A DNA stretch of 64,000 nucleotides, taken from NCBI GenBank assembly GCA_002099365.1, contig MSED01000001.1, forward strand, positions 1,550,001 to 1,614,000, in the 5' to 3' direction. Under the pieces are notes generated by a model, which made no database searches, had not been told where the DNA came from, and saw only the letters and a list, made by a program, of their open reading frames with translations. Shown piece by piece: positions 44,734 to 55,648 of the stretch (position 1 is the stretch's first letter; the number at the start of each line of letters is the position of its first letter). The DNA is from Phialophora verrucosa (taxonomy: Eukaryota; Ascomycota; Eurotiomycetes; Chaetothyriales; Herpotrichiellaceae). The position numbers were made by a program, and so were the translations under genes.

Positions 44734-45600
44734 TCATAATTTATCGACTCTTGTGTCTCTCAAACCCTTGCTGCATTGCTGCAACGCGTCCCGACAACCT
44801 GTTGCAAGGAAAGAGCCATCTGATCCCGCCAGAAGGAAGCTAAACCCCATCTCCTTCTTCCGTCTAACAGCTTCTTCAGTCGAGGCGACGGTCCCAATTT
44901 CCACGTCATAACGACGTCCCACACTCAAGATTTTCTCCAAGGCCCTAATAAACACAGGCTCTTCGCCGTCTCCGCCCGGGAGATTCATTGACTGGCGAAG
45001 GTCGAAAGGTCCCACGAAGCATGCTGTAACACCCTTCACGCTCAGAATTTCCTCGGCCCGCTCAACGCCCGCCACCGACTCGATCATCGGTATGATCGCA
45101 AGCTCCTTAGACCTCTTGGACATATATTTAGTCACATCAGCAGAGCTATCCGTGTCGGCGAACGGGGCAAGGAAAGGACCAAAGCTACGCTGCCCGAGTG
45201 GCGGATACAGCGCGCGTTGAATGATGTCGGTACATTCTTCCTGGGTTTGCACCATGGGTATAATAACTCCTGCAGCTCCAGCATCCAATGCCCATTTGAT
45301 CCATTCGACCCCGTGGGATGGCGCGCGTACAATCGCTACGCAATCCCCAGCAGACGCGGCCACGATGGCGTGAGTTATCTCGGTTGCCTCGCGAGCCGAC
45401 GTGGGCGCATGTTCCATATCGATGAGGACCCAGTCAAATCCTGTACGAGCCACGATCTGGGCGCAGGAAATGCTGCCTAGTGACACTGCAGCACCGACGA
45501 TTGTGCCTTTGGCCTTGATCGCGCTAGCAAACGATTTGGTCTGAAGCGCCGTCGAGCGCGGAGCAGAGAGAGAAGTCTCATCGGAACTGGAGCCGTACAT
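44734..45600 (-). CDS. HpcH/HpaI-family class II aldolase/citrate lyase-like protein
   Basis: An intronless 288-aa frame starts at the ATG at 45600 (MYGSSSDE). Family blocks are GAAVSLGSISCAQIVARTGF, DWVLIDMEHAPTS, a metal-site VGPFDLRQSM, GAAGVIIPMVQTQEEC, LYPPLGQRSFGPF and IPMIESVAGVERAEEI (Glu and Asp that bind divalent metal). Such enzymes cleave 4-hydroxy-2-oxo acids by retro-aldol reaction, releasing pyruvate or glyoxylate, in aromatic and uronic acid catabolism. In this neighbourhood it could take the chain product left after ring opening, which is inference. Its RSFGP and PMIES blocks are well preserved. Confidence 0.87.
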   Translation of the reverse strand: MYGSSSDETSLSAPRSTALQTKSFASAIKAKGTIVGAAVSLGSISCAQIVARTGFDWVLIDMEHAPTSAREATEITHAIVAASAGDCVAIVRAPSHGVEWIKWALDAGAAGVIIPMVQTQEECTDIIQRALYPPLGQRSFGPFLAPFADTDSSADVTKYMSKRSKELAIIPMIESVAGVERAEEILSVKGVTACFVGPFDLRQSMNLPGGDGEEPVFIRALEKILSVGRRYDVEIGTVASTEEAVRRKKEMGFSFLLAGSDGSFLATGCRDALQQCSKGLRDTRVDKL

Positions 45601-46512
45601 CTCTATCAGGTGATGCGCCGCTCTGCACAGCAGTCTGTTGTTTGTCGTAAAATGGGTCACCGCAGAGGGTTTTCAGAAATATCAGTTAACAAGATACAAT
45701 GTGAGAAGGCTCTCTCAAATGGTGCCGGGGGCCACGATATACGGACTTGGTAAAGTCTGGAGAATCTCATTCAGTACTCGGCACCCTACACTCTGCACGC
45801 TGTTCAGGACGAGATTCGGAGGACCAGCGTGGAACCGAACAGCACATCCGCATCCTTGCAGCCTACTCTCTCCAAGAGCGTCGAGCGTCGACCTGGAAAG
45901 AGTGACATTGATGCAGAGAGAGGGTTGCCAGCCTCCGTGGCCACCCATCCCGCACAATCCGCATTGTTCCCGCCTAGAGCCCGTACAAGTTCCGGCATCA
46001 AAATGCCGCTCTTTCCGGGCAGTGGCCAACCTGTGCGCCCACCGCCACATTTGACTTTTGTGGCCCTGTCCTCGGTTATCCCACGAAAGCCAATAGCACG
46101 ACATCATTCAAGCACCGATGTTAATTCCACGGTATTCGTTCTCCTCAGCACGAGTACTGGAAGGCGGGGTACTGGGGAGTCCCCACCCCTCCTCCACGGC
46201 TAGGCTGGATGTGGCTGCCGTTTCGCTTCTCGTTGGAAGGTCTCCTCAGCATCCAGTTTGGAAATCACCCAATAGACATTGGTCCCAAGATACCAACATT
46301 TGTGGCCACGCTGAGACTACGCTTCAGGGCCCAGAAGCCTAGAGATTGTCAATACGGCAGGCATCCAGCGGGGCCTTTCGAGGGGTGGAGAATTACACGA
46401 TATACGGGGCATCAGCCAGGGGCGACCTTTATGGTCGACTTCCCCTACGTTCAACACCACCGCGCATCAAGTCCTGTGTAATCATTCCGAGTCCTGTGCG
46501 GCGAAAACGAAG
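45601..46512. other. Intergenic stretch between divergent aldolase and regulator genes
   Basis: This 912-bp gap contains no supported gene. The aldolase and Zn2Cys6 regulator diverge from it, an arrangement common in fungal catabolic clusters. Confidence 0.5.
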
Positions 46513-48846
46513 ATGACCTCAAATCACGACAATAGAGACATTGTTGTGCAGCAGCCTTCGAAGCCTAAACGCAAATATTCGCCTCAAGCTTGCATTGAAT
46601 GCCAACGCCGCAAACGCAAGTGCTCAGGAGGCAAATTGTGTGACAACTGTCGATTCTCTGACCTCGAGTGTGTGTATTCACAGTCGCGATCCTCCAAGCG
46701 AAGAGGCATACTGCGATGGTCTCCTGTTCATGGCAACGAGTCGTCCAATGAGTCTCGTCCTGCTCCAACTCTCTCGGTGGGCGAGGACTTGACCCTACCT
46801 CCACGGCCGTCAGCGTCACAGCCCTCCAATGATGGGGATACCAACATGATGCTCCGCAGTTTGCGAGAGGACTTTCATGCATTGAGGAACGAGCTAGCTC
46901 GCATGAGATCGCAGCCTCAAAACCCCTCAGCTTTTGCGCCCATTTCGCCATCGCCACCAATGACAAACACCGCATTTTCAGCAGACTCGCTGCTGGCAGA
47001 CAAGACCCCAGCAGCTGTGGAGAGAACGGCCACTGCCCCTCCTATGTCTGCTCCATATCCTCCTCAATATGCAGCCAGCAACGACCAGACAGACGCGAGA
47101 CGGACCCTGGTTCCGGAGAAGTTGCCATCGACCGAAGTGGCAGCGGGAACTTCTTTCTTCCGACAGCTTGATCTTCTAGACCATTCTGTTAATGGAAGAG
47201 GTGTCCCGTGCAAGGAAGCCACAGTATTGACCACAGATGAGGCCGAAGGTCAGGACGAGGACCCTGAGGTTCTCTCGAGTGGTTTGTGGCGCGATGTGGA
47301 TCGTGTAGTGGAGGAGACGCGGGCCCAAGATCTCGACAGCATCTGTCGCAATGTCGACATTTTCTTCAGGCACCTTCACCCCCATTGGCCTTTTATCAAC
47401 GAGACACAGTTTCGGACGCGACTTGCTGCCTTGTGGGCTAAGGATGCTGCCCATCTGAAGGGGGCCACGATGGTGAATTTCACGGCGCTGCTAAATTTTG
47501 TGGTGGCAGCCACCCAACTCCTGTACGACTCAGGTGAAAAAACCACTGACGTACCCGGATGCATGTATTTCTTCCGAGGGGACAAGTTGTTGACCTATGC
47601 AGCTTGGCTGGAGAAGTCGAACTCCACGACGCTTCAGATTCTGTTGGTCAAGACATTGTACTGTTTCTTTGCCGGTCATTTCGAAGCAGCCTATACGTCC
47701 GTCAGCACCGCAGCGCGACTGTGTGTGCAATTAGGTCTGCATAACGAACCTTCTTGGGGTCCAAACTGCACGTTCTACGACAGAGCTTACCGCCAGCGCC
47801 TGTTTTGGTCGCTCGTCTGTCTGAGTCCGATCATTTCGCAACATGCGGGAAGCCCCGACCCTTTGCGCGACTTGGACTTCCAGGTCGAGTATCCTCTTTG
47901 CGTAGACGACAGGATGCTCTATCCGCATTGTCTTCCGTTGCAAGAACTACCCAGAGCCTCTCCGGTGCCATATCTGCTTGAAGTCATCAAGTGGGCGAGG
48001 CTCTCTTCCGAGGCTTGGGATACACTGCTTGGGCCGGGCGCCAAAACCCCATTGGATGCACAAGCTGTTATGTCGATCGATAAGAAGGTCAAGGCACTAT
48101 CGGCCGAAGCTCCTCCATTCCTGCAGTGGACCAAGATCGCGGGCGCCGAGGATAAAGATCATATTCCTTCCTTCCGCTGGCACCAGGCCCTCATTATGTA
48201 CCTCCGCGAACGCTCTCTCCGGATCCTTCTCCGGCGGAACGACATGCTCAACGAGCGTTTCGACATTCAAACAGCACAGACATGTATTGAAATCGCAGTC
48301 GACGTCGTCAGTGCGCTGGAACTGTCCCGTGAGTCGTCTTTTTCGAAAAGGACAGCGCCATATACTGCCGTGCTCCATCTCACCGGAGCCATTGTCCCCA
48401 TGATTTGCATTATCATTCGACCCGACATCAGCGAAGGACTTGCGGGACCGGCGATAGACGTGTTCAAACGCTCGCTCAAAATCATAAGAGAATATGCGCC
48501 AGCCCAGTCATTTGCTCGATTGACGCTCAAGCATCTGGATCGGCCAATCCGCGCCGCTTCGGAAACCATCAAATCTCGATGGCCGCAGCACGCAGACGCT
48601 TGTGAGTTGACACCAGTCACTGCCGATGTGGGGATTACCACAGAAGAGAGGGCCGTGAATAGCCTGCCTCATCAAAATCAGTCATGGGATATGCTTGGAC
48701 AAATGATGCTGTTCCCTAAACCCACAGCAACCATCAACCTAGATCCCAGTATACCCCCCATGACAGAAGAGTTCATGCTGGAAGATGAATACTTTACCAA
48801 TCAAGATCCGCTGGGAGGCTGGCACGCAGGCCACATGGTACTGTGA
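46513..48846 (+). CDS. Zn2Cys6 transcription factor, 777 aa
   Basis: A single exon with ATG at 46513. The zinc cluster is CIECQRRKRKCSGGKLCDNC with RFSDLEC, residues about 27-55. A Ser/Pro-rich linker follows, then the fungal_trans domain: DIFFRHLHPHWPFINETQF, LLNFVVAATQLLYDSGE, GHFEAAYTSVSTAARLCVQLGLHNEP and FWSLVCLSPIISQHAGSP. The middle homology region extends to about residue 680. The gene sits beside the divergent aldolase and close to the dioxygenase, cyclase and SDR genes, so it is the best candidate cluster regulator. The inducer is unknown. Confidence 0.9.
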   Translation: MTSNHDNRDIVVQQPSKPKRKYSPQACIECQRRKRKCSGGKLCDNCRFSDLECVYSQSRSSKRRGILRWSPVHGNESSNESRPAPTLSVGEDLTLPPRPSASQPSNDGDTNMMLRSLREDFHALRNELARMRSQPQNPSAFAPISPSPPMTNTAFSADSLLADKTPAAVERTATAPPMSAPYPPQYAASNDQTDARRTLVPEKLPSTEVAAGTSFFRQLDLLDHSVNGRGVPCKEATVLTTDEAEGQDEDPEVLSSGLWRDVDRVVEETRAQDLDSICRNVDIFFRHLHPHWPFINETQFRTRLAALWAKDAAHLKGATMVNFTALLNFVVAATQLLYDSGEKTTDVPGCMYFFRGDKLLTYAAWLEKSNSTTLQILLVKTLYCFFAGHFEAAYTSVSTAARLCVQLGLHNEPSWGPNCTFYDRAYRQRLFWSLVCLSPIISQHAGSPDPLRDLDFQVEYPLCVDDRMLYPHCLPLQELPRASPVPYLLEVIKWARLSSEAWDTLLGPGAKTPLDAQAVMSIDKKVKALSAEAPPFLQWTKIAGAEDKDHIPSFRWHQALIMYLRERSLRILLRRNDMLNERFDIQTAQTCIEIAVDVVSALELSRESSFSKRTAPYTAVLHLTGAIVPMICIIIRPDISEGLAGPAIDVFKRSLKIIREYAPAQSFARLTLKHLDRPIRAASETIKSRWPQHADACELTPVTADVGITTEERAVNSLPHQNQSWDMLGQMMLFPKPTATINLDPSIPPMTEEFMLEDEYFTNQDPLGGWHAGHMVL

Positions 48847-49307
48847 TTTCCTTTGTTCGCTGCTCTAAAACTTGGTCGTGGAATAGGCCGAGGAATCATC
48901 TACCTTCCTCCAGATTTTCAGGAGCTGCCCGTAGGAAGCTCAGTCCGCGTAAGGAAGACCACTCCACTATCGAGGAAAGTGGGTGTTTCTCCTTGCATAC
49001 ATACCTTAATGTGCAAGTTGTTGACCAATTCCCTGTAGTTGATGTGAGAAGGATGGAGGCGGGATTAGGTTGGGAGAAAACAACGTGTATTTACCACTTG
49101 TTGCCTGTTGTAGCTATCTTTTCACCACCAGCTAAGAATTGTATAGAGAGATTGCATTGTTCCTGATCAACAGATGAATAGTGCTTCCATTGTCGGAGGT
49201 GGAATCGACGCACATCATGATTTGCAAGAATCTAGTTCTGGTTAACCAACCAGCCGCATGGTCCCACATACTGTGCCTCGTCTCCGCCCTCTTGCAAGCG
49301 AACGACT
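48847..49307. other. Intergenic stretch, convergent 3' ends
   Basis: Between the convergent regulator and TauD-like dioxygenase genes. Nothing distinctive is seen. Confidence 0.5.
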
Positions 49308-50339
49308 TCAAGCAACCTGCTGAACCTCTGAGCTTCTGAGCAGGATCCCGTTGTTCTCCGCCTGGGGTTTGTCCTGTTGCTTTTCATGGGCCAAGGGATC
49401 CTTCGGCAGCTGCACGTGCCACCACTTGCCAGGCTCATTCTCGCCCCATGCGAACTCTCCGTCGTCAAAGGTGTTGGTCCGGCGCATGTCTCGTCTGTAC
49501 TTGTGCAGATAGGCCGAGTCATCTAGAGCTCTGTGCCAAACCGCCGTATTGTCCCACATGACTAAATCTCCTGGTTGCTCCCACAACACTTTATAGACAA
49601 ACTGAGGCTGAGTTCCATGTGCAATCAACCCATTAACCATCTTTGCTGACTCTTCCACCGAATATCCATCCAACTTATAAGCGTAGCTGGTGACATAAAG
49701 GTTGTTGCGGTTACTTCCTGGATGTAGGTAGACGGCTTTCCAGCGCGAAATTGAATACTGGAAGGGGTCGACACCCTTATAGAGTTCAGGGGCTGCTTCT
49801 CGACGGTTATGCAGTAGCGAGCAATCGCAGACGAGATCCTTGAGGCGTTCTTTCCATTCGGGAGATAAGGCTTCGTAGGATGAGCGGGAGTCGGCGAATT
49901 CAGTCTCGCCTCCACATCCTTTCGGGGGGATTTCGACTGCTCGTAGGAGGCTGTACTTGTCTCTTCTCGGGTGATATGTCATATCCGTATGCCACAGCTG
50001 GTTACCCTTGTTCATCAAGGACGACACACGATCAGTCTCTCGAACGATATTACCTTCGGCGTCCAGGTTAGAGACGTCGAAAATATGAGGCTGATCAGGG
50101 AACCGGCGACCGCGGAGGTTGGGCATTTTATCGAGCTCGCCGAAGCGTCTCATGAAGTCCACCTGCGTTTCGTTGTCGATGTTGGCGGCGCGAAAGACGA
50201 GGACGCCATATTTGTCAATCCCAGCTTGGATCTCGTCGATCACGGCGTCAGGAATAGGCTTGGTCCAGTCGACCCCGTGGACTTGGGCGACGAAGGTTGG
50301 GTGCAGGGCCTCAAATCGCAGCGTAGCAGCCGAGCCCAT
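49308..50339 (-). CDS. TauD/TfdA-family 2-oxoglutarate dioxygenase
   Basis: An intronless 343-aa protein starts at ATG 50339 (MGSAATLRFEALHPTF). The iron facial triad is LWHTDMTYHP (His, Asp) and a distal His in TAVWHRALDDS, with the 2-oxoglutarate Arg in KYRRDMRRTN. FADSRSSYEAL and GETEF blocks also match TauD/TfdA. The fungal subfamily is usually labelled 2,4-D or alpha-ketoglutarate-dependent dioxygenase-like. It could hydroxylate an ether, sulfonate or aromatic side chain, leading to cleavage. It lies convergent with the regulator and divergent from the cyclase gene. Confidence 0.9.
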   Translation of the reverse strand: MGSAATLRFEALHPTFVAQVHGVDWTKPIPDAVIDEIQAGIDKYGVLVFRAANIDNETQVDFMRRFGELDKMPNLRGRRFPDQPHIFDVSNLDAEGNIVRETDRVSSLMNKGNQLWHTDMTYHPRRDKYSLLRAVEIPPKGCGGETEFADSRSSYEALSPEWKERLKDLVCDCSLLHNRREAAPELYKGVDPFQYSISRWKAVYLHPGSNRNNLYVTSYAYKLDGYSVEESAKMVNGLIAHGTQPQFVYKVLWEQPGDLVMWDNTAVWHRALDDSAYLHKYRRDMRRTNTFDDGEFAWGENEPGKWWHVQLPKDPLAHEKQQDKPQAENNGILLRSSEVQQVA

Positions 50340-51321
50340 GGTGCCAGAAGCAGTGTGGACGGGAATATAAAGATGATGACTGTAGAATTGCTTCTTTGTT
50401 TGTCCTTTTCCAGCTGTCTCTTCCAGAACCTTAGTCGCTCAAATTTAAGTATAGGAGGATACAAAATCGGGATCTTCCTCGTCCATCTTTTGCATCCACT
50501 TCTTGTGGTGCAAGGCCTTGGTAAGTGCCAGGGTCCTAGGGGTTACAATTTCCGCCGGCAATCGTCGCTCCTTTCGTTCCCTACGCCCAAAAGAGTGCTC
50601 ATGTGATTAAGACATTATCAGCAGGTTCGAGGTGCCTTGCCTGTGTAAACATCTTCACACATGGCCGAGCTTTGTCTCGTTCAAGCGGCTGGTCTGTTGC
50701 TGCTCTGGCTTTTTCCTCGTCGTAGACTCTCTTTTCCTCCGCAACATTCAATTCTTGCAGTGATCGCGGGGTGTGTCTGTGCAATGTGCCACCAAGATTT
50801 GTTGCCCGCCTCTACAATCCCCTCGTACGGTGAAATGGCGGAATGGCAGAATGGCGGAATGACCGACCTATTGTTTGCCGCCCTTGGCGGGAAGGTGCTG
50901 CAGAGACTCTGGGAGACATCAGGGTCATGACTATTGAAGTCCATCCCTGACCTATCCCACCAAAGTGTGGTTTTTCCCGAGTTCTGTTGCTGTCCAGAGG
51001 ACAGCCTGCAGACTGTTGTGGTGGAATAATGTCTGTTCTCTCCGTCTGGCATTTCCGCCGACATTCCGCACTAGTGTGGGGGTAATACCGGGAATCATGT
51101 ACCGTCACGAGTACGCTCCAGCTCAAGGATCGCTCGAGATCGGCTCGAACCTCTATACCTCGGCCTAGCCCTCGGTTATCTGACCTTGATCCCTAGCATT
51201 TCAGAAGGGTTTGGTGTAATTGCCCCGATGCTTTAACATTCATCCATCAAACGGGGCGCTGGTTGATGAGGACTGAACCTATCATCGAAGTCGTCCGAAC
51301 CTACGACACACTTTGCGCAAG
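50340..51321. other. Intergenic stretch between divergent dioxygenase and cyclase genes
   Basis: A 982-bp gap with probable promoters for both. A short array of GGAATGGC/A-type units lies at about 50834-50862. No gene is supported. Confidence 0.5.
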
Positions 51322-52720
51322 ATGACTGTCTTTGATCCAGATTCAGATAGCTTGCCTAAGCTGTGCGAACTCGAGGCGAAGCCTGGGGCGCCTCCTCAGT
51401 CTGCCTGGTTTTGGGGCGAGAACGATGAGGTACGGTCACAAGAAGCAATTGTCATTTGCGGTCCAGCACATTCTCACCTTGGTATTTCTGCAGCTCGGTC
51501 GTCTCAATTTACTGACCCCAAGGCGGGTGGCGAGCGCCGGCAGGCTGATTCAAACTGGAGAGAGAGTCGGACTGAAGTGAGTGCTCGCTCCCTAGATAAT
51601 GGCCATTTTGTACCATGATCGGATTGTTCACGAATAGAAAACCTACAGTTTCCCAGCAGAACTCCCAAATCCTCCCTTCTTTGGCAGAGAGCCTTTCAGG
51701 CACAAGCTTAAACAGAACTTCGAATTTGGCTTTGATGATCTCCACGACATGAACACTCAGAGTGGGTCTCAGTGGGATGGGTTTCGCCATGTACGTCGGT
51801 GGCTCCCGCATGGGACGGTCGCTATGGATCTTTGAGATGATATGTACTTACCTCGGTCATCAGGTTGGCGTGGCGCACGAAGGGTCTTATGTGTGGTACA
51901 ATGGTGTATGCACATACTCCGGCACCATGTCTTCGCTCGGGTTGTAAAGGCTAAATCACGACCAGATCACGGCTGACGAAATCCACAAAACCACCAAAAT
52001 AGGTCTGCAAGCTTGGGCTGAACGGTGCATCGGTAAGCGCGAGCGACGTCCGACAACTCTTTTCCATACACGTCGCTCCTCACCTGAAGTCCCAAATCCT
52101 ATGCTTCTGATTCACTAATGACCAAATGAACTATTTAGCTGGGCGGGGAGTGCTGCTCGACTTTTATTCGTTTAGCGGCAAATCGTACGATCCCTTCACG
52201 GCGAGAGACATCAGCGCAAAAGAACTCCTGGACTGTGCAAAAGCTCAAAACCTGACGTTCAAATATGGTGATATCCTTATCGTGCGCACCGGTTGGTCCG
52301 AAGCATATCGAAAACTTGACGAGGCCGGGCGGCAGACAATGGGATCCAAGGGCTGGGATGACTTGCGGTTTGCCGGTCTCGACCGCAGCTCGGAGACGCT
52401 CGAGTTTCTTCACGACAATTATTTCGCTGCCGTAGCAGGAGACGCTCCGTCTTTCGAGTCGTGGCCAATGAACGGGAAGACTGACCTGCACTACTTCTTG
52501 CTTCCTCGTTGGGGTGTCCCCATCGGGGAGCTCTGGGATCTGGATGAACTGGCGGAGCTATGTAAGAAACATAACCGATATGAGTTTTTCTTCACCAGCA
52601 GCCCATCCAATGTACAAGGTATGCATGTGCTCTCGGCTCAAACCCCGTGCAGCGGCTGATTTTGATCTCTAACACGCAGGTGGGGTCGGCTCTGTTCCAA
52701 ATGCCATAGCGATTTTCTGA
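51322..52720 (+). CDS. Metal-dependent cyclase/hydrolase family protein (KynB/putative cyclase fold)
   Basis: Seven exons (51322-51429, 51494-51576, 51649-51790, 51837-51905, 51966-52032, 52139-52618, 52680-52720) sum to 990 nt, 329 aa. Signatures of the fungal putative-cyclase family are LGRLNLLTP, HDMNTQSGSQWDGFRH, TADEIHKTTKIGLQAWAER, GRGVLLDFY, FKYGDILIVRTGWSEAY, AVAGDAPSFESWP and LLPRWGVPIGELWDLDEL. Related enzymes hydrolyse amides, lactones or vinylogous esters, or act on cyclic diketones. The fourth exon adds MICTY before LGHQ and its acceptor is weak. It starts the plus-strand run of cluster genes ahead of three SDRs. Confidence 0.85.
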
Positions 52721-53237
52721 TCTTCAACCTATGCACCGAGTCTAAATTTCATCTTCGGGTGTAGTAATGGTCAAGGGTATGACCTATCCTAGAAGTTATC
52801 TTTACCTAGAGCGAGGCTCCTTCTACTGGATATACGATCATCTGCCATGTAGCTTGTAGAAAACTGGAAAGGTTGGGAGAGGATTCATAACCCTCACAAC
52901 GAGACTCCTTCGCTTCTTCTTCACAAATACCCTCTGATATTTTGAAAACGATGGAAGTCAGTCAGTAGACTCATCATATGCCAAATTGCCACTTTCCGCG
53001 GACGGCGGGCCATCTTTCCGCACAAAGCCGGACAGGACATTTCGATCGGTGAGAAGGGAAGTCCAACCACGACTCCACGACCTCCCTCTAACCACGGCGT
53101 CCCGGAGTCTGATATTGGTTGGTTGAGATTCCTGCTCCTCGAGCTCCATTTTGTTGTTTCCAAAGTCTAGCTTGGCTCGTGGACATATACCATAGCTTTC
53201 CTATCAAGCGAAGATAGGGAGCATCACACCAGATAAC
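52721..53237. other. Intergenic stretch, no gene recognised
   Basis: No supported coding sequence is seen. It includes the 5' region of the first of three consecutive SDR genes. Confidence 0.5.
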
Positions 53238-54149
53238 ATGCTTCCTTTGAGAGGAAAGCTGGCTATTGTCACAGGCGGCTCCAGAGGTGAGTTTCTTTTT
53301 GGATTTCGACACCCAGCCTCAGTTGCAAGCAGAGAACTCAGTGTCGGTTTTCTAGGTATCGGCGCCGCAATCGTCAAAAGTCTGGCTAAACGGGGTGCCA
53401 ACATCTGCTTCAACTACACGTCCGACTCTTCTGGGCCCAAGAGTGCGAAGTTGGTTCAACAAATGCGAAGCGAGCATAACATCGACATAATCAGTGTCAA
53501 GGCCGACCTGGCACATAAGGACGGGCCGGCCCAAGTCATCAACGCAGCGAAAAGACACTTTACAGACACACCTTCCGGTTCGTTCCAGGTTGACATCGCT
53601 GTGAACAATGCGGGCGTGTGCCCTGCACTGTTGCTCCCTGACTGCACGATCACCGAGTTTGACTACACGTACAAAGTGAACGTCCTAGCGCCGCTTCTGC
53701 TCGTACAAGCGGCCTTGCCCTACCTGCCGTTTGACCGCTCCGGTCGCATCATCAACATCTCGTCCATCTCAGCAAACGTCGGGACTCCGGGACAGACCAT
53801 TTACGGCGGCAGTAAGGCCGCTTTGGACGCCATGACGAGAACGTGGTCTCGTGAACTTGCCGAGCGTGCGACGGTGGTTTCCATTCATGCCGGTGCTGTG
53901 CTCACTGACATGGTGCCGGCACCTTTTGTGGCCGAAGCCGTTGCCCACCACAATCGAATAACCCCTCTTTCAAGAGCGCGCGAAGGTATTGACACCCCAG
54001 AGATGTTGGCCGCGGCAAAAACTATCGGCGGTCGCGTCGCTTATGGTTACGATGTTGCGGAGGCTGTGGCACACTTCTCCATGCCCGAGGTCGGCTGGAT
54101 TACGGGTCACGTTATAGGCGTCGATGGAGGCTACGATTTTATCCGATGA
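53238..54149 (+). CDS. SDR, 3-oxoacyl-ACP/tetrahydroxynaphthalene-reductase-like
   Basis: Two exons (53238-53286, 53356-54149) give 280 aa. The 69-bp intron interrupts the cofactor motif (TGGSR, then GIGAAI) and, unusually, is a multiple of three with no stop, so the gene also reads open through it. NNAGV, the Ser in INISSISANVG, the YxxxK site IYGGSKAALDAM and terminal WITGHVIGVDGGYDF are standard. NYTSDSS after the second strand suggests NADP preference. Reduction of a keto group on a polyketide-like or alicyclic substrate is typical of the subfamily. Confidence 0.9.
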   Translation: MLPLRGKLAIVTGGSRGEFLFGFRHPASVASRELSVGFLGIGAAIVKSLAKRGANICFNYTSDSSGPKSAKLVQQMRSEHNIDIISVKADLAHKDGPAQVINAAKRHFTDTPSGSFQVDIAVNNAGVCPALLLPDCTITEFDYTYKVNVLAPLLLVQAALPYLPFDRSGRIINISSISANVGTPGQTIYGGSKAALDAMTRTWSRELAERATVVSIHAGAVLTDMVPAPFVAEAVAHHNRITPLSRAREGIDTPEMLAAAKTIGGRVAYGYDVAEAVAHFSMPEVGWITGHVIGVDGGYDFIR

Positions 54150-54804
54150 TCTTGGTTGGCTTCGCGGCGGATCTTCATTCGTCCCCGAGAGCCGCGGGCA
54201 GATGGGGAGCACTATTATGCCATATGATGCATAACTTTGTGTGCCTACTATTAGACCATTTAGTTAATTTGGGGTCTCCATTTAGGCTTTGCTCGGGTTC
54301 TGGCATAGTGCGTCCAGCATTCCGCTACTCCCTTCGACCTCTCCTGTGCCTTTTTTGTTCTCCCCGACCTCAGTGGCTAACGAGTCGAAATGGACGTTTC
54401 CTGTGAAAGCAAATGGAGAGGTCTTCGTTGCATTAAAGACAGGGATCATTGCTCCTCGAGCCATTCTCTAACACCTCTTGGTGATGTCCCGCACCGGGAA
54501 CCCGGGATGGGGAGGGGCACGGGCTGGTCTGGTTTTCCCCATTTCTTTCCTTTCCCTGTTCCCTTTCCTTTCGACAAGCTTGAGCGCCGGGAAAGGTTGG
54601 GGAAGTTTTTCTCAGCTTCTTCCCTCTACTCCCGGTTACCGGTCTCCTGTGTCGCTCGCATAAGTAGAAGGTGAAAATGACGTAGGATTGAGAGAATAGC
54701 TTCTACCTGATTCAAGCACCTTTGTTCTACGTGTAAAGGACCTGATCTTGTTCTGCGCGAGCTCGCCATTTTCTTTGTTTTTACGGGCCAAATTTCCACC
54801 ACGA
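54150..54804. other. Intergenic stretch, no gene recognised
   Basis: Pyrimidine-rich segments near 54520-54630 precede the next SDR gene. No gene is supported. Confidence 0.5.
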
Positions 54805-55648
54805 ATGGACTTCGCAGGAGTTGCCCTCGTGGTGGGTGCCGCAAGTGGCATCGGTCGGGCGACGAGTATTCTATTTGCAGAGGAACGATGTCAGAGAATT
54901 GTACTTGCCGATATCAATGTGGAAGGGCTGGAAGAAACCAGACGGTTGATCGCGACAGCGTCCCCTGAGACCGAGGCTTTAGTGATCCGAGTCAACCTCA
55001 GGGAAGAGGAATCCGTCGAGAATCTGATCAAACAGGCTGTCTCTCGGTGGGGTCGTATCGACTATTGCTGTAACGTGGCCGGTATCGTGATTGAGGGAGA
55101 GACCGCGCAGGGCAGCACGAAAGACTGGGAGCTTCAATATGAGGTGAATCTTCGAGGTTGCTTCTTCTGCGAAAGAGCAGAGCTCCAGGCTATGTTGAAC
55201 CAGACACCCCTTCTAACCAAGGACTCCAAACATGCAATGAGAGGATCGATAGTCAACGTCGCCTCTCTGGCGGGCCTGATGGGGTTCCCGGACCTTCCTG
55301 CGTATACTGCAGTCAAACACGGAGTAGTCGGACTGACAAGGTCCGATGCGATGGAATATGGTCGCCATGGGATCCGCATCAATTGTGTGTGTCCTGGGTG
55401 AGTAGGAAAGGGCCCTTCACTCCGTCGATCTCGAACTCACCAGATCTAGGGCGGTGGATACTCCGATCACAAAAAACATGAGGCCACCGACTGCTGAAAA
55501 GACGGCAGATATATTGAAGTCGATCGGTCTAAGAAGAGTCTCTAGTCCGGATGAGATCGCTCAAGCTATCGTCTGGCTATGCAGTGGGAGAGCCTCTTTT
55601 GTGAACGGAATCACCTTATCCGTTAATGGCGGGCAAAGAGGGCTGTGA
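54805..55648 (+). CDS. Short-chain dehydrogenase/reductase, NAD-type
   Basis: Two exons (54805-55397, 55450-55648) give 263 aa. VVGAASGIGRATS is the cofactor loop, LADINVEGLEE contains an acidic residue suggesting NAD preference, NVAGIV replaces the usual NAG (Val for Ala-preceding), SIVNVASLAGLMG holds the Ser, and YTAVKHGVVGL the YxxxK site. The end, FVNGITLSVNGGQRGL, lacks the common DGG and has NGG. It is very close in layout to the SDR at 26098-27056. It probably oxidises an alcohol made by the P450 or dioxygenase, which is inference. Confidence 0.88.
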
